Source of the DNA: Paracoccus denitrificans
Lineage (GTDB): Bacteria > Pseudomonadota > Alphaproteobacteria > Rhodobacterales > Rhodobacteraceae
Direction: 5' to 3'
Length of the DNA stretch: 64,000 nt
Assembly: GCF_900100045.1 (NCBI RefSeq)
Contig: NZ_FNEA01000014.1
Span: forward strand, 62,001 to 126,000
A model generated the notes under the pieces. That model made no database searches, was not told the DNA's origin, and saw only the letters and a list, made by a program, of their open reading frames with translations. Within the stretch, counting starts at the first letter, position 1; each line of letters begins with the position of its first letter. The translations under genes and the position numbers were made by a program. This document shows positions 36,169 through 44,351 of the stretch, piece after piece.

Positions 36169-37839
36169 CTAGAGCCGGTCGCGCCAGCGGTTGACCAGCG
36201 GATAGCGGCGGTCCAGCCAGAAGGCCTTGGTCGAGATGCGCGGCCCCGGCGCGGCCTGGTAACGCTTCCACTCGCTGCCATAAAGCAGGGTCTCGACCTT
36301 CTTGACCGTCTCGGGCTCGAAGCCCTGCGCGACCAGATCCTTGAGCGCCAGGTCCTTTTCGACCAGCCCCTCCAGGATCGCGTCCAGCACCTCATAGGGC
36401 GGCAGGCTGTCCTGGTCCTTCTGGTTCGGGCGCAGCTCGGCCGAGGGGGGCTTCGAGATGATCTGCGGCGGGATCACCTCGCCCGCGCGACCCAGCATCC
36501 AGTCGCGGTGGTTTTCATTGCGCCAGCGGCAGGTCTGAAAGACGCGGGTCTTGTAGAGATCCTTGATCGGGTTGTAGCCGCCGGCCATGTCGCCATAGAT
36601 CGTGGCATAGCCGACCGCGACCTCGGACTTGTTGCCGGTGGTCAGCAGCAGCTCGCCGAACTTGTTCGACAGCGCCATCAGCATCACGCCGCGCAGGCGG
36701 GACTGGATGTTTTCCTCGGTCGCGTCGGGCTGGGTGCCCGCCATAAGATGCGCCAGGGCATCGCCCACCGCGTCGCGGGCGCCCTCGATATGCACGGTGT
36801 CCAGCCGCGTGCCCAGCCGTCCCGCGCAATCGGCGGCATCGTCCAGGCTGGCTTGCGAGGTGTATTCGCTGGGCAGCATGACGCAGCGCACGTTCTCGGG
36901 GCCGACGGCGTCGCTGGCGATGGTTGCGACCAGCGCCGAGTCGATGCCGCCCGACAGCCCCAGCACCACCTTGCGGAATCCCGACTTGCGCATGTAGTCG
37001 CGCAGGCCCAGCGTCATGGCGCGGTAGTCCTGTTCCCATTCGTCGGGCTGGTGGTCCATCCGGCCCGGAGCCGCGCGCCAGCCCTGCGGCGTGCGGGTGA
37101 AATCGACATGGGCCAGCATTTCGTCGAAGGGGGCAAGCTGCATGACCTTGACCACGCCGCCATCCTCGCCCGGGTTCAGCACGAAGCTTGCCCCGTCATA
37201 GATCTGGTCGTCCTGCCCGCCGACCGAGTTCAGGTAGATCAGCGGCAGGCCGGTCTCGACCACGCGGGCGACCATGTGCCCCATGCGCAGGTCCAGCTTG
37301 TTGCGATGGTAGGGGCTGCCGTTCGGGACCAGCAGGATCTCGGCCCCGGTCTCGGCCAGGGTTTCGCAGACCTCGGGCCACCAGGCGTCCTCGCAGATCG
37401 GGCTGCCGATGCGCAGCCCGTCCAGGCTGTAGGGCCCCGAGATCGGCCCGACATTGAACAGCCGCCATTCGTCGAACAGCTGCTTGTGCGGCAATTCGTG
37501 CTTGCGCACCCGCGCCGCCACCCTGCCGCCGTTGAGAATCCAGTAGGCGTTGTAGAGCCGATCTTCTTCGGCATAGGGGCCGCCGATGCCGATGGCGGGG
37601 CCGTCGGCGCAGTCCCGCGCCAGGTCGACGATATGGGCCATGGCTTCCTGCGTGAAGCCGGGTTTCAGCACCAGGTCCTGGGTCTGGTAGCCGGTGATGA
37701 ACATCTCGGGCAGGGCCAGCAGGTTGGCGCCGGCCTCGCGTGCCTTGGCCCATGCCTCGCGCGCCATGGCGGCATTGCCGGGCAAATCGCCCACGGTCGG
37801 GTTCAACTGTCCAAGGGTGATGCGGAACGTGTCGGTCAT
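36169..37839 (-). CDS. nadE: Glutamine-dependent NAD+ synthetase
   Basis: A 556-residue two-domain enzyme. The N-terminal nitrilase-like glutaminase (~1-260) has Glu in LLALPEMFITG, Lys in HELPHKQLFDE and Cys in ICEDAWWPE. The C-terminal synthetase has the PP-loop LGLSGGIDSALVA. It amidates deamido-NAD with ammonia channelled from glutamine. It faces pncB convergently across a 169-base spacer, so three NAD salvage steps sit together. Confidence 0.95.
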   Translation of the reverse strand: MTDTFRITLGQLNPTVGDLPGNAAMAREAWAKAREAGANLLALPEMFITGYQTQDLVLKPGFTQEAMAHIVDLARDCADGPAIGIGGPYAEEDRLYNAYWILNGGRVAARVRKHELPHKQLFDEWRLFNVGPISGPYSLDGLRIGSPICEDAWWPEVCETLAETGAEILLVPNGSPYHRNKLDLRMGHMVARVVETGLPLIYLNSVGGQDDQIYDGASFVLNPGEDGGVVKVMQLAPFDEMLAHVDFTRTPQGWRAAPGRMDHQPDEWEQDYRAMTLGLRDYMRKSGFRKVVLGLSGGIDSALVATIASDAVGPENVRCVMLPSEYTSQASLDDAADCAGRLGTRLDTVHIEGARDAVGDALAHLMAGTQPDATEENIQSRLRGVMLMALSNKFGELLLTTGNKSEVAVGYATIYGDMAGGYNPIKDLYKTRVFQTCRWRNENHRDWMLGRAGEVIPPQIISKPPSAELRPNQKDQDSLPPYEVLDAILEGLVEKDLALKDLVAQGFEPETVKKVETLLYGSEWKRYQAAPGPRISTKAFWLDRRYPLVNRWRDRL

Positions 37840-37970
37840 GGCGTTTCCTTACCGGATCTTGCCCCCGTTGATAGGCGAGGGCGCGGCAAAGGAAAAGTCG
37901 GGCTTTGCGCCGGCGCATCCCTTGGGATAAACCGATGGCAAAAGCAGCAACGAGGCGGAGTGCAGCACCC

Positions 37971-39437
37971 ATGAAGGCAGCCCTTGTCGCCTGCGCGGTG
38001 ATCCTTGCCGGCGCGGGCATGGCCGGCGCGCAGGCGGTCATCACCAAGCAATACGACGACGGCGGCGTCTACGAGGGCACCTTCCGCAACGGCAAGCAGC
38101 ATGGCCGCGGCACATACCGGCTGCCCTCGGGCTACGAATATACCGGCGATTGGGTCGAGGGAGAGATCCTGGGCCAGGGCACGGCGAAATTTCCCAACGG
38201 GTCGGTCTATGAGGGGGCCTTTGCCAAGGGCAAGCCGCATGGCAAGGGCAAGATCACCTATGCCGATGGCGGCAGTTACGAGGGCGACTGGCTGGACGGC
38301 CAGATCACCGGCCAGGGCGTGGCGCATTACGCCAACGGCTCGGTCTACGAGGGCGGCTTCGTCAACGCGTTGCACGACGGCAAGGGCGTGCTGACCCAAC
38401 CCAACGGCTATCGCTATGAGGGCGACTGGAAGGCGGGGGTCAAGGAGGGCGTCGGCAAGATCACCTATCCCGACGGAGCCAGCTACGAAGGCGAGATGCG
38501 GGCGAACCAGCGCTCCGGGCAGGGCAAGCTGACCATGTCGGACGGGCTGAACTACGAGGGCGGCTGGTCGGCCGGGCAGATGGCCGGGCAGGGCAAGCTG
38601 GTCCAGCCCTCGGGCGACAGCTACGAGGGACGCTTCGCCAATGGCAAGCGCGAGGGCAAGGGCATCGCCACCTATGCCAACGGCGACCGCTACGAGGGCG
38701 ATTTCCGTGCCGACAAGCGTTGGGGGGTGGGCACCTTCACCGGCACCGACGGCTATGTCTATACCGGCGACTGGGCCGAGGGCCGCATGGAAGGGCTGGG
38801 CCGCATCACCTATCCCGACGGCTCGGTCTATGAGGGTGCGCTGAAAAACGACCTGCCGGACGGGCGTGGCATGATCACCTACCCGGACGGCGCGAGCTAT
38901 GACGGCGAATGGATTGCCGGCGTGATCGAGGGGCAGGGCGTGGCCAAATACGCCAACGGCCTGGTCTATGAGGGCGGCTTCAAGCGCGGCCGCAACGAGG
39001 GGCAGGGCCGCATGACCTATCCCGACGGCTATGTCTATAACGGCGCCTGGCGCGACGGGCAGCGGCATGGCCAGGGGCAGGCGACCTATCCCGACGGCAC
39101 GACCTATGACGGCTCCTTCGTGGACGGGCTGCGCCATGGCAAGGGGCGGCTGATCGCGCCGGACGGCTTCCGCTACGAGGGTAGCTGGAAAGAGGGCGAG
39201 ATCGATGGCGAGGGCGTCGCGACCTATGCCAACGGTGACGTCTATACCGGGCATTTCACCGCTGGAAAGCGGCAGGGCGCCGGGGTGATGCGCTATGCCA
39301 CCGGCCAGGTCGCCTCGGGCGAGTGGGAGGACAACCGGCTGGCCGCCCCCTCGGGCGACAGCCAGGAGCCGGAGGACGGCGCCACGCCCGAAGGGGTGGT
39401 GCCGGACGAACCCTCGCAGGAGCCGGCGGCGCAGTAG
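37971..39437 (+). CDS. Exported MORN-repeat protein
   Basis: A 488-residue protein. A signal peptide (KAALVACAVILAGAGMAGAQA) is followed by 18 MORN repeats of about 23 residues (YEGxWxxGxxxGxGxxxYPDG) and a degenerate 19th, then an acidic, proline-rich tail ending EPAAQ. The repeats form an elongated beta-hairpin stack that in known cases binds lipids or proteins. No catalytic domain is present. The ATG at 37971 fits the signal peptide; an ATG at 37935 would lengthen the n-region. Position in the cell is probably periplasmic. The role is unknown. Confidence 0.85.
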   Translation: MKAALVACAVILAGAGMAGAQAVITKQYDDGGVYEGTFRNGKQHGRGTYRLPSGYEYTGDWVEGEILGQGTAKFPNGSVYEGAFAKGKPHGKGKITYADGGSYEGDWLDGQITGQGVAHYANGSVYEGGFVNALHDGKGVLTQPNGYRYEGDWKAGVKEGVGKITYPDGASYEGEMRANQRSGQGKLTMSDGLNYEGGWSAGQMAGQGKLVQPSGDSYEGRFANGKREGKGIATYANGDRYEGDFRADKRWGVGTFTGTDGYVYTGDWAEGRMEGLGRITYPDGSVYEGALKNDLPDGRGMITYPDGASYDGEWIAGVIEGQGVAKYANGLVYEGGFKRGRNEGQGRMTYPDGYVYNGAWRDGQRHGQGQATYPDGTTYDGSFVDGLRHGKGRLIAPDGFRYEGSWKEGEIDGEGVATYANGDVYTGHFTAGKRQGAGVMRYATGQVASGEWEDNRLAAPSGDSQEPEDGATPEGVVPDEPSQEPAAQ

Positions 39438-39466
39438 GAGGCTTTGCGGGGCGAGGCAGCCGCCTC

Positions 39467-39487
39467 TGCCTGCCTGAGCGGCAGGCA
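39467..39487. terminator. Hairpin between convergent MORN and gpt genes
   Basis: An 8-bp perfect inverted repeat (39467-39474 with 39480-39487) with a 5-base loop lies between the two convergent stops. No T-run follows on either strand, so it is a weak terminator at best. Confidence 0.4.
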
Positions 39488-39543
39488 TGTCGGCCCGCAC
39501 GCCCCGCGCCGGATTTCCCCGCGACCGCCGTGCGTCCCCGGGC

Positions 39544-40041
39544 TCAATCCTCGCCGCGATAGGGCTGGACGTATTGCAGCGCCATGTCCCAGGGGAAGAA
39601 GATCCAGGTGTCCTGGCTGACCTCGGTCACATAGGTTTCGACCATCGGCCGGCCCTTGGGCTTGGCATAGACGGTGGCGAAATGCGCCTTGGGATACATG
39701 GTGCGCACATGTTCCAGCGTACGGCCCGAATCGACCAGGTCGTCCACCACCAGAATGCCGTCGCCGTCCAGCATCACCGCCGGGTCGGGGGCCTTCAGAA
39801 CCGTGACCGCGCCGCGTTCCTGCCCGCCCTTGCCGCGATAGGACTTGACCGAGATCGTGTCGATCACGCGCACGTCAAGCTCGCGCGCGACGATCATCGC
39901 CGGCACCAGCCCGCCCCGCGTGATGGCCAGGATCGCGCGCCACGGGCGATCCTCGAGCCGCCAGGCCAGGGCGCGGGCGTCGCGGTGCAGCTGGTCCCAG
40001 CTGATGTGGAATCCGCGTTCATGGGGCAGGCGATCGTTCAT
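39544..40041 (-). CDS. gpt: Xanthine phosphoribosyltransferase
   Basis: A 165-residue purine salvage enzyme forming XMP (and GMP) from PRPP. The PRPP loop [13 protein letters not shown] and the [20 protein letters not shown] segment are clear, and the length matches E. coli Gpt. GGAG precedes the ATG by five bases. It lies nine bases after the LysE-type gene on the same strand. Confidence 0.93.
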   Translation of the reverse strand: MNDRLPHERGFHISWDQLHRDARALAWRLEDRPWRAILAITRGGLVPAMIVARELDVRVIDTISVKSYRGKGGQERGAVTVLKAPDPAVMLDGDGILVVDDLVDSGRTLEHVRTMYPKAHFATVYAKPKGRPMVETYVTEVSQDTWIFFPWDMALQYVQPYRGED

Positions 40042-40050
40042 GCTGGCTCC

Positions 40051-40653
40051 TTAGTGGTTGACGATCAACAGCAGGCCCAGCAACGCCATCGCGACGCTGG
40101 CGGCCCGGTCGATCCAGAACTTTGCGGCAAAATAGCGCGTGCGCATCATGGCTGTCGACATCAGAACGGCGACCAGCGCATACCAGAACAGCTCGGTCCC
40201 CAGGCAGATGCCATAGATCAGCGCCTGCCGCGCGATCGCCATCGGCTCGGGAAAGACCGACAGGATCAGCGCGGCATAGAACAGTGCGGGCTTGGGATTG
40301 GAGAGGTTCAGCGCGATCCCGCCCCAATAGCCCTTGGAGACGCCGCCTGCCGCCTTGGGCAGCGGTTGGGTCGCGGCACGCCACAGCGTCCAGGCGAACC
40401 ACAGCAGGTAGAAGCCGCCGAAGACCTTCAACCCCGCGAACAGCGCGGGATGCAGCCGGAACAGCACCGCCAGCCCCGCCAGCGCGAAAAGGCACCACAG
40501 CGAAGCGCCCGAGGCCAGCCCCAGCGCATAGGGCAGGGCGCGGCTGCGGCCATGGGCAAAGGCGGTCTGCACGGTGGCGATGATCGCCGGGCCGGGGGTC
40601 AGGATCGCCAGCGACAGCGCCGAGACAAGCGCGATGACCTGTTCGGCGCTCAT
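40051..40653 (-). CDS. LysE/RhtB-family amino-acid exporter
   Basis: A 200-residue membrane protein with about six spans. The family signature at the N-terminus reads SLAILTPGPAIIATVQTAFAHG, and the NLSNPKPALFYAALI motif follows near residue 120. These proteins export amino acids or related metabolites; the substrate cannot be named. It lies nine bases after fabI on the same strand and may be co-transcribed with it. Confidence 0.85.
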   Translation of the reverse strand: MSAEQVIALVSALSLAILTPGPAIIATVQTAFAHGRSRALPYALGLASGASLWCLFALAGLAVLFRLHPALFAGLKVFGGFYLLWFAWTLWRAATQPLPKAAGGVSKGYWGGIALNLSNPKPALFYAALILSVFPEPMAIARQALIYGICLGTELFWYALVAVLMSTAMMRTRYFAAKFWIDRAASVAMALLGLLLIVNH

Positions 40654-40662
40654 CGCGAGGGA

Positions 40663-41490
40663 TCAGTCCTTTTTCGCGGTGGCGATGTCGGGTGCGTCCA
40701 CCGCCTTCATGCCGACGATGTGATAGCCGGAATCGACGTGATGGGTTTCGCCCGTCACGCCAGAGCCCAGGTCGGACAGCAGATAGACCGCCGACTTGCC
40801 GACATCGTCGATGGTGACGTTGCGGCGCAGGGGCGAGTTCAGCTCGTTCCATTTCAGGATATAGCGGAAATCGCCGATGCCGCTGGCGGCCAGGGTCTTG
40901 ATCGGCCCGGCCGAGATGGCGTTGACGCGGATGCCGTCCTTGCCGAAATCCTCGGCCAGATAGCGCACGGACGCCTCGAGCGCGGCCTTGGCAACGCCCA
41001 TGACGTTGTAATGCGGCATCACCCGCTCGGCCCCGTAATAGGTCAGGGTCAGCATCGAGCCGCCGTTCTGCATCATCGCGGCGGCGCGGCGCGCCACGGC
41101 GGTGAAGGAATAGACCGAGATGTCCATGGTCATCAGGAAGTTGTCGCGCGTGGTTTCCGCATAGCGGCCGCGCAGCTGTTCCTTGTCGGAAAAGCCGATG
41201 GCGTGGACGATGAAGTCCAGGCTGTCCCAGCGTTCCGCGATGGTCGAGAACAGCCCGTCGATGGACGCCTCGTCCGAGACGTCGCATTCGGCCAGCAGGT
41301 CCGAACCGATCTGGGCGGCCAGCGGCTCGACCCGGCGCTTGAGCGCCTCGCCCTGATAGGAAAAGGCCAACTCGGCGCCTTGCTCGGCCAATGCCCTGGC
41401 AATGCCCCAGGCGATGGACTTGTCGTTCGCCAGACCCATGATGAGGCCGCGGCGACCCTTCATCAGCCCATTCCCGCCGTCACTTGACAT
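40663..41490 (-). CDS. fabI: Enoyl-[acyl-carrier-protein] reductase (NADH)
   Basis: A 275-residue short-chain dehydrogenase of fatty-acid elongation. Features: GLANDKSIAWGIARALAEQG at the cofactor site, and the catalytic Tyr-x6-Lys as YNVMGVAK, and the IKTLAASGI loop that covers the substrate. The C-terminus after SGYHIVGM is slightly extended. The ATG at 41490 has GGACAG upstream. It diverges from pdxH across 83 bases. Confidence 0.93.
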   Translation of the reverse strand: MSSDGGNGLMKGRRGLIMGLANDKSIAWGIARALAEQGAELAFSYQGEALKRRVEPLAAQIGSDLLAECDVSDEASIDGLFSTIAERWDSLDFIVHAIGFSDKEQLRGRYAETTRDNFLMTMDISVYSFTAVARRAAAMMQNGGSMLTLTYYGAERVMPHYNVMGVAKAALEASVRYLAEDFGKDGIRVNAISAGPIKTLAASGIGDFRYILKWNELNSPLRRNVTIDDVGKSAVYLLSDLGSGVTGETHHVDSGYHIVGMKAVDAPDIATAKKD

Positions 41491-41573
41491 GCTACTGTCC
41501 TTCGCGCTTCTTCGGTTTTCAGCAGGATTAGGACAACTGCAAGGAGGCATCAAGTGTCGGCAAGCAGGCAGCC

Positions 41574-42236
41574 ATGAGCGATCGTGGCGGAATTTTCGCG
41601 GGCGACGACCCTTTCGCCATCGCGCGCAGCTGGCTGGCCGAGGCCGAGAGGACCGAGCCGAACGACGCCAACGCCATGGCGCTGGCCACCGTCGATGCGG
41701 ACGGCCTGCCCGATGCGCGCATGGTGCTCTTGAAGGATATCGAGGGCGGTGCGGCGGACGGTTCCTTTGTCTTCTACACCAATTACGAAAGTGCCAAGGG
41801 GGTCGAGATCGAGGCCACCGGCGTCGCCGCCTTCGTCATGCACTGGAAATCCCTGCGCCGGCAGATTCGCGTGCGCGGCCATGTCACCCGGGTCGAGCCG
41901 GAGCTGGCCGATGCCTATTACGCCTCGCGTCCCTTGCAATCGCGGATCGGCGCCTGGGCTTCGCGGCAGAGCCGGCCCTTGGCCAGCCGCGGTGCGCTGA
42001 TGGCCGAAGTTGCGCGGCTGGGAATCAGCCTTGGGTTGAATCCTTCGCGTCCGCCGCATTGGGGCGGCTATCGAATTCATCCGGTCCAGATCGAGTTCTG
42101 GGCCGATGGCGCCTTCCGCCTGCATGATCGCTTTCGCTGGACCAAATCCAGTTATCAGGGCGAAAACAGTGCCTTGCGGGATGAGGGGCAGGAAGTTCCG
42201 CAAAGTTTATGGCAAGTCTGCCGTCTTAGCCCTTGA
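41574..42236 (+). CDS. pdxH: Pyridoxamine/pyridoxine 5'-phosphate oxidase
   Basis: A 220-residue FMN oxidase that forms pyridoxal 5'-phosphate. It shows the FMN-binding [10 protein letters not shown]...[10 protein letters not shown] region, the PLP-related [15 protein letters not shown] segment, and the terminal GGYRIHP and RFRW stretches. The family C-terminal motif (normally RLxP) reads CRLSP. A 130-base leader then separates it from the cold-shock gene. Confidence 0.92.
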   Translation: MSDRGGIFAGDDPFAIARSWLAEAERTEPNDANAMALATVDADGLPDARMVLLKDIEGGAADGSFVFYTNYESAKGVEIEATGVAAFVMHWKSLRRQIRVRGHVTRVEPELADAYYASRPLQSRIGAWASRQSRPLASRGALMAEVARLGISLGLNPSRPPHWGGYRIHPVQIEFWADGAFRLHDRFRWTKSSYQGENSALRDEGQEVPQSLWQVCRLSP

Positions 42237-42299
42237 TGCGGGTTCGGGATTTATCCATGGTATGGAAAACCTGACCAATTCGGCTCCACCTTCGTTCAG

Positions 42300-42319
42300 T
42301 CCAGATCGAAGGATCTGGA
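42300..42319 (+). promoter_or_regulatory. Perfect leader hairpin before the cold-shock gene
   Basis: TCCAGATC and GATCTGGA form an 8-bp perfect stem with a GAAG loop, 47 bases before the cold-shock protein ATG. There is no T-run. Cold-shock genes are often controlled by structured 5' leaders, so a translational role is plausible; alternatively it may cap the end of the pdxH transcript. Confidence 0.4.
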
Positions 42320-42366
42320 ACCGGAGTTTCGGGTTGTTTCTGGTTTCAAACGGGTGACAGGACGAC

Positions 42367-42960
42367 ATGGAAGAAGACGACGGGCAACAGCGCAAGATTG
42401 CGGGCGTCGTGAAATGGTTCGATGGCAGCAAGGGCTTCGGTTTCCTGACCGATCCCGATGGAGGCGCCGACATTCTGCTGCACGCCAACGTGCTGAGGAA
42501 TTTCGGTCAGAGCTCGGTTGCCGAGGGCTCTCATGTCATTGCCATCATTCAGAAGACGCCGCGCGGCATGCAGGCGGTCGAGGTGCTGGAGATCACGCCC
42601 CCGGCCAGCGAGCCGATGCCGGCCATCGCCGATCTGTGCTCGGCCACGCCGGAAGAGATCGCGCAGCTGCCGCTGCTGCCGGCACGGGTGAAATGGTTCG
42701 ACAAGGCCAAGGGATTCGGCTTTGCCAACATCTTTGCCGACAAGGCCGACGTGTTCCTGCACGTCGAGGTGCTGCGCCATTCGGGCTTTGCCGACCTGGC
42801 CGTGGGCGAGGCCATCGCGCTGCGGGTGGTCGATGGGCGGCGGGGGATGATGGCCGCGCAAATCCTTTCCTGGGAAAGAGCCGCGATCGAGGCGCGGCAG
42901 TCGCAACCGGGGGGAGCGGCCGCGCTCGCTAAACTGCGGCTGGTCGCGGGCGCGGTATGA
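42367..42960 (+). CDS. Tandem cold-shock domain protein
   Basis: A 197-residue protein with two cold-shock domains: residues ~10-78 (VVKWFDGSKGFGFLTD, DILLHANVL) and ~105-170 (VKWFDKAKGFGFANIF, DVFLHVEVL). Both keep the aromatic RNP1 (KGFGF) and RNP2-like motif used to bind single-stranded nucleic acid. Such double-domain proteins are typical of alphaproteobacteria. Its stop overlaps the next gene (ATGA at 42957), so the two are coupled. Confidence 0.9.
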   Translation: MEEDDGQQRKIAGVVKWFDGSKGFGFLTDPDGGADILLHANVLRNFGQSSVAEGSHVIAIIQKTPRGMQAVEVLEITPPASEPMPAIADLCSATPEEIAQLPLLPARVKWFDKAKGFGFANIFADKADVFLHVEVLRHSGFADLAVGEAIALRVVDGRRGMMAAQILSWERAAIEARQSQPGGAAALAKLRLVAGAV

Positions 42961-43451
42961 AGTTGCGGGCCGCAACGGTTTTTCTAGCTCTTCTTGCCTA
43001 CAATCCATCCCTGGCCCTTGCGGCCACATGCCATCCCGATCGGGCGCTGTTCCAAGGCAGGGGCGCGCCCGTCGAAGTCTCGGTCGAGATTGCCGATTCC
43101 GGCAAGGAACGCGCGCGGGGCCTGATGTTCCGCCGCGACCTGCCGCCGGGGCAGGGCATGCTGTTCATCTACGAATCGCCGCAGCCAATCAGTTTCTGGA
43201 TGCGCAACACGCTGATCCCGCTCGACATGATCTTCATCGACGCGCGCGGCGAGGTGCGTCACGTCCATCCCATGGCGCAGCCGCTGGACGAGACCGAGAT
43301 TCCCGGCGCCGCGCCCGGCGATCCTGAACCCGAGCGCCTGATGGTGCTGGAGGTGCCGGGGGGCGACGCGGCGCGGCTAGGCATCCGCCCCGGCATGGTG
43401 CTGTCGCATCCGCGCCTGCCGCAGGACGGCGCGCTGGCGCCCTGCGACTGA
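42957..43451 (+). CDS. Exported DUF192-family protein
   Basis: A 164-residue protein with a signal peptide (KLRAATVFLALLAYNPSLALA). The DUF192 core includes ERARGLMFRRDLPPGQGMLF, FWMRNTLIPLDMIFID and GEVRHVHP, followed by LEVPGGDAARLGIRPGM. The family is widespread; the function is not established. Its start overlaps the cold-shock gene stop. Confidence 0.85.
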   Translation: MKLRAATVFLALLAYNPSLALAATCHPDRALFQGRGAPVEVSVEIADSGKERARGLMFRRDLPPGQGMLFIYESPQPISFWMRNTLIPLDMIFIDARGEVRHVHPMAQPLDETEIPGAAPGDPEPERLMVLEVPGGDAARLGIRPGMVLSHPRLPQDGALAPCD

Positions 43452-43527
43452 GGCGGCGCGTCGGAACGAACGGCGTCAGTTTTCCCTTTCCCCCCGCGCG
43501 GTCTGCCGCTAGACAGCGCGACAGGTC

Positions 43528-43604
43528 CGGGGCGTAGCGCAGCCTGGTAGCGCGACGGTTTTGGGTACCGTAGGCCGGAGGTTCAAATCCTCTCGCCCCG
43601 ACCA
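43528..43604 (+). tRNA. tRNA-Pro (anticodon TGG)
   Basis: A full cloverleaf of 77 bases: acceptor stem CGGGGCG/CGCCCCG, D arm with AGCCTGGTAGCGC, anticodon stem ACGGT/ACCGT with loop TTTGGGT (anticodon TGG), T arm with GGTTCAAATCC, discriminator A and encoded CCA. Confidence 0.96.
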
Positions 43605-43784
43605 CTTTCCTTTCCGCAGCGTGCTTTGGGACCCACGGGCCGCCCGTTTCCGGGTCCGCCTGCCGAAAAAGCCAGCGTGACTTTGCTGCATCACAGCCGC
43701 TTCATATCGGGATGGGCGCCCAGCTGTTTCCCGGGCGTCACATTCGTCTGATCGAAGGTGTTTTGATGAGTAGGTGAGGTTCTC

Positions 43785-43985
43785 ATGAACGCTTGGTGGA
43801 GCGCGTCCGTCTGCATCAACCGGACGCTTGGGGGACAGCAATCCGAGCCGCTTTGCTCGCGCGTCTATCGGCAGCCGCCATCGCCCTGGCGCAGTGCCTT
43901 CATGGTGCTGATGGACCACGTCTTTTCCGAAACGGCCCATTGCGAGAACATCCATAGCCGCTGGCGCGACCGCAGCGGCGCCTAG
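43785..43985 (+). CDS. Small hypothetical protein, 66 residues
   Basis: A short ORF whose ATG is preceded by AGGTGAGG at five bases, a strong ribosome site. The sequence has three cysteines and an aromatic-rich centre (WWSASVCINRT, SAFMVLMDHVF) but no signal peptide or recognised family. Its TAG stop shares CTAG with the convergent small gene, an arrangement seen at two other convergent pairs here, which supports it being real. Function unknown. Confidence 0.5.
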   Translation: MNAWWSASVCINRTLGGQQSEPLCSRVYRQPPSPWRSAFMVLMDHVFSETAHCENIHSRWRDRSGA

Positions 43986-44179
43986 GTCTTGGCGGCCAGG
44001 CGCCGCTCCAGTTCCTCCAGCGCGGCGATGGTGGCGTCATAGCTGTTGCCGGCCTTGGGAAAGCGCGCCTTGCGGCCGCGATAGAAGGCCAGCCATTTCG
44101 GCAGCTCGTCCAGGGGATAGGTGGCCGACCAGATCGTTCCGGTCAGGGTAAAGGTGGATTCGTCATGCGTCACTTTCAT
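43982..44179 (-). CDS. Small conserved-looking hypothetical protein, 65 residues
   Basis: ORF with an ATG at 44179 after AGGAC. The sequence KVTHDESTFTLTGTIWSATYPLDELPKWLAFYRGRKARFPKAG (read in short motifs: GTIWSATYPLDELP, YDATIAALEELERRL) looks like a compact beta-hairpin plus helix. No family can be named with confidence. It faces the 66-residue gene convergently, and is 172 bases from the divergent lysC start. Confidence 0.6.
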   Translation of the reverse strand: MKVTHDESTFTLTGTIWSATYPLDELPKWLAFYRGRKARFPKAGNSYDATIAALEELERRLAAKT

Positions 44180-44351
44180 GACCGTCCTTTTGCGGCCCGG
44201 CGCGCGTCGTATCAAGATCCCGCCCGCCCCGGCGGCGGTGCAGGCAAAATAATGCACTGTAAAGTTCGGGAATTGCCTGCCGCCCCTTGTTCTTTTTCCG
44301 TCCCGACCCTAGAAGGCGCCCCGGAAAACTGGTGATGCTGGGGGCAAGGGA

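Noticed and set aside
40019..41287. A 422-codon minus-strand frame spanning fabI, the LysE gene and gpt
   Set aside because: It is offset in frame from three genes with clear family motifs and contains none itself.
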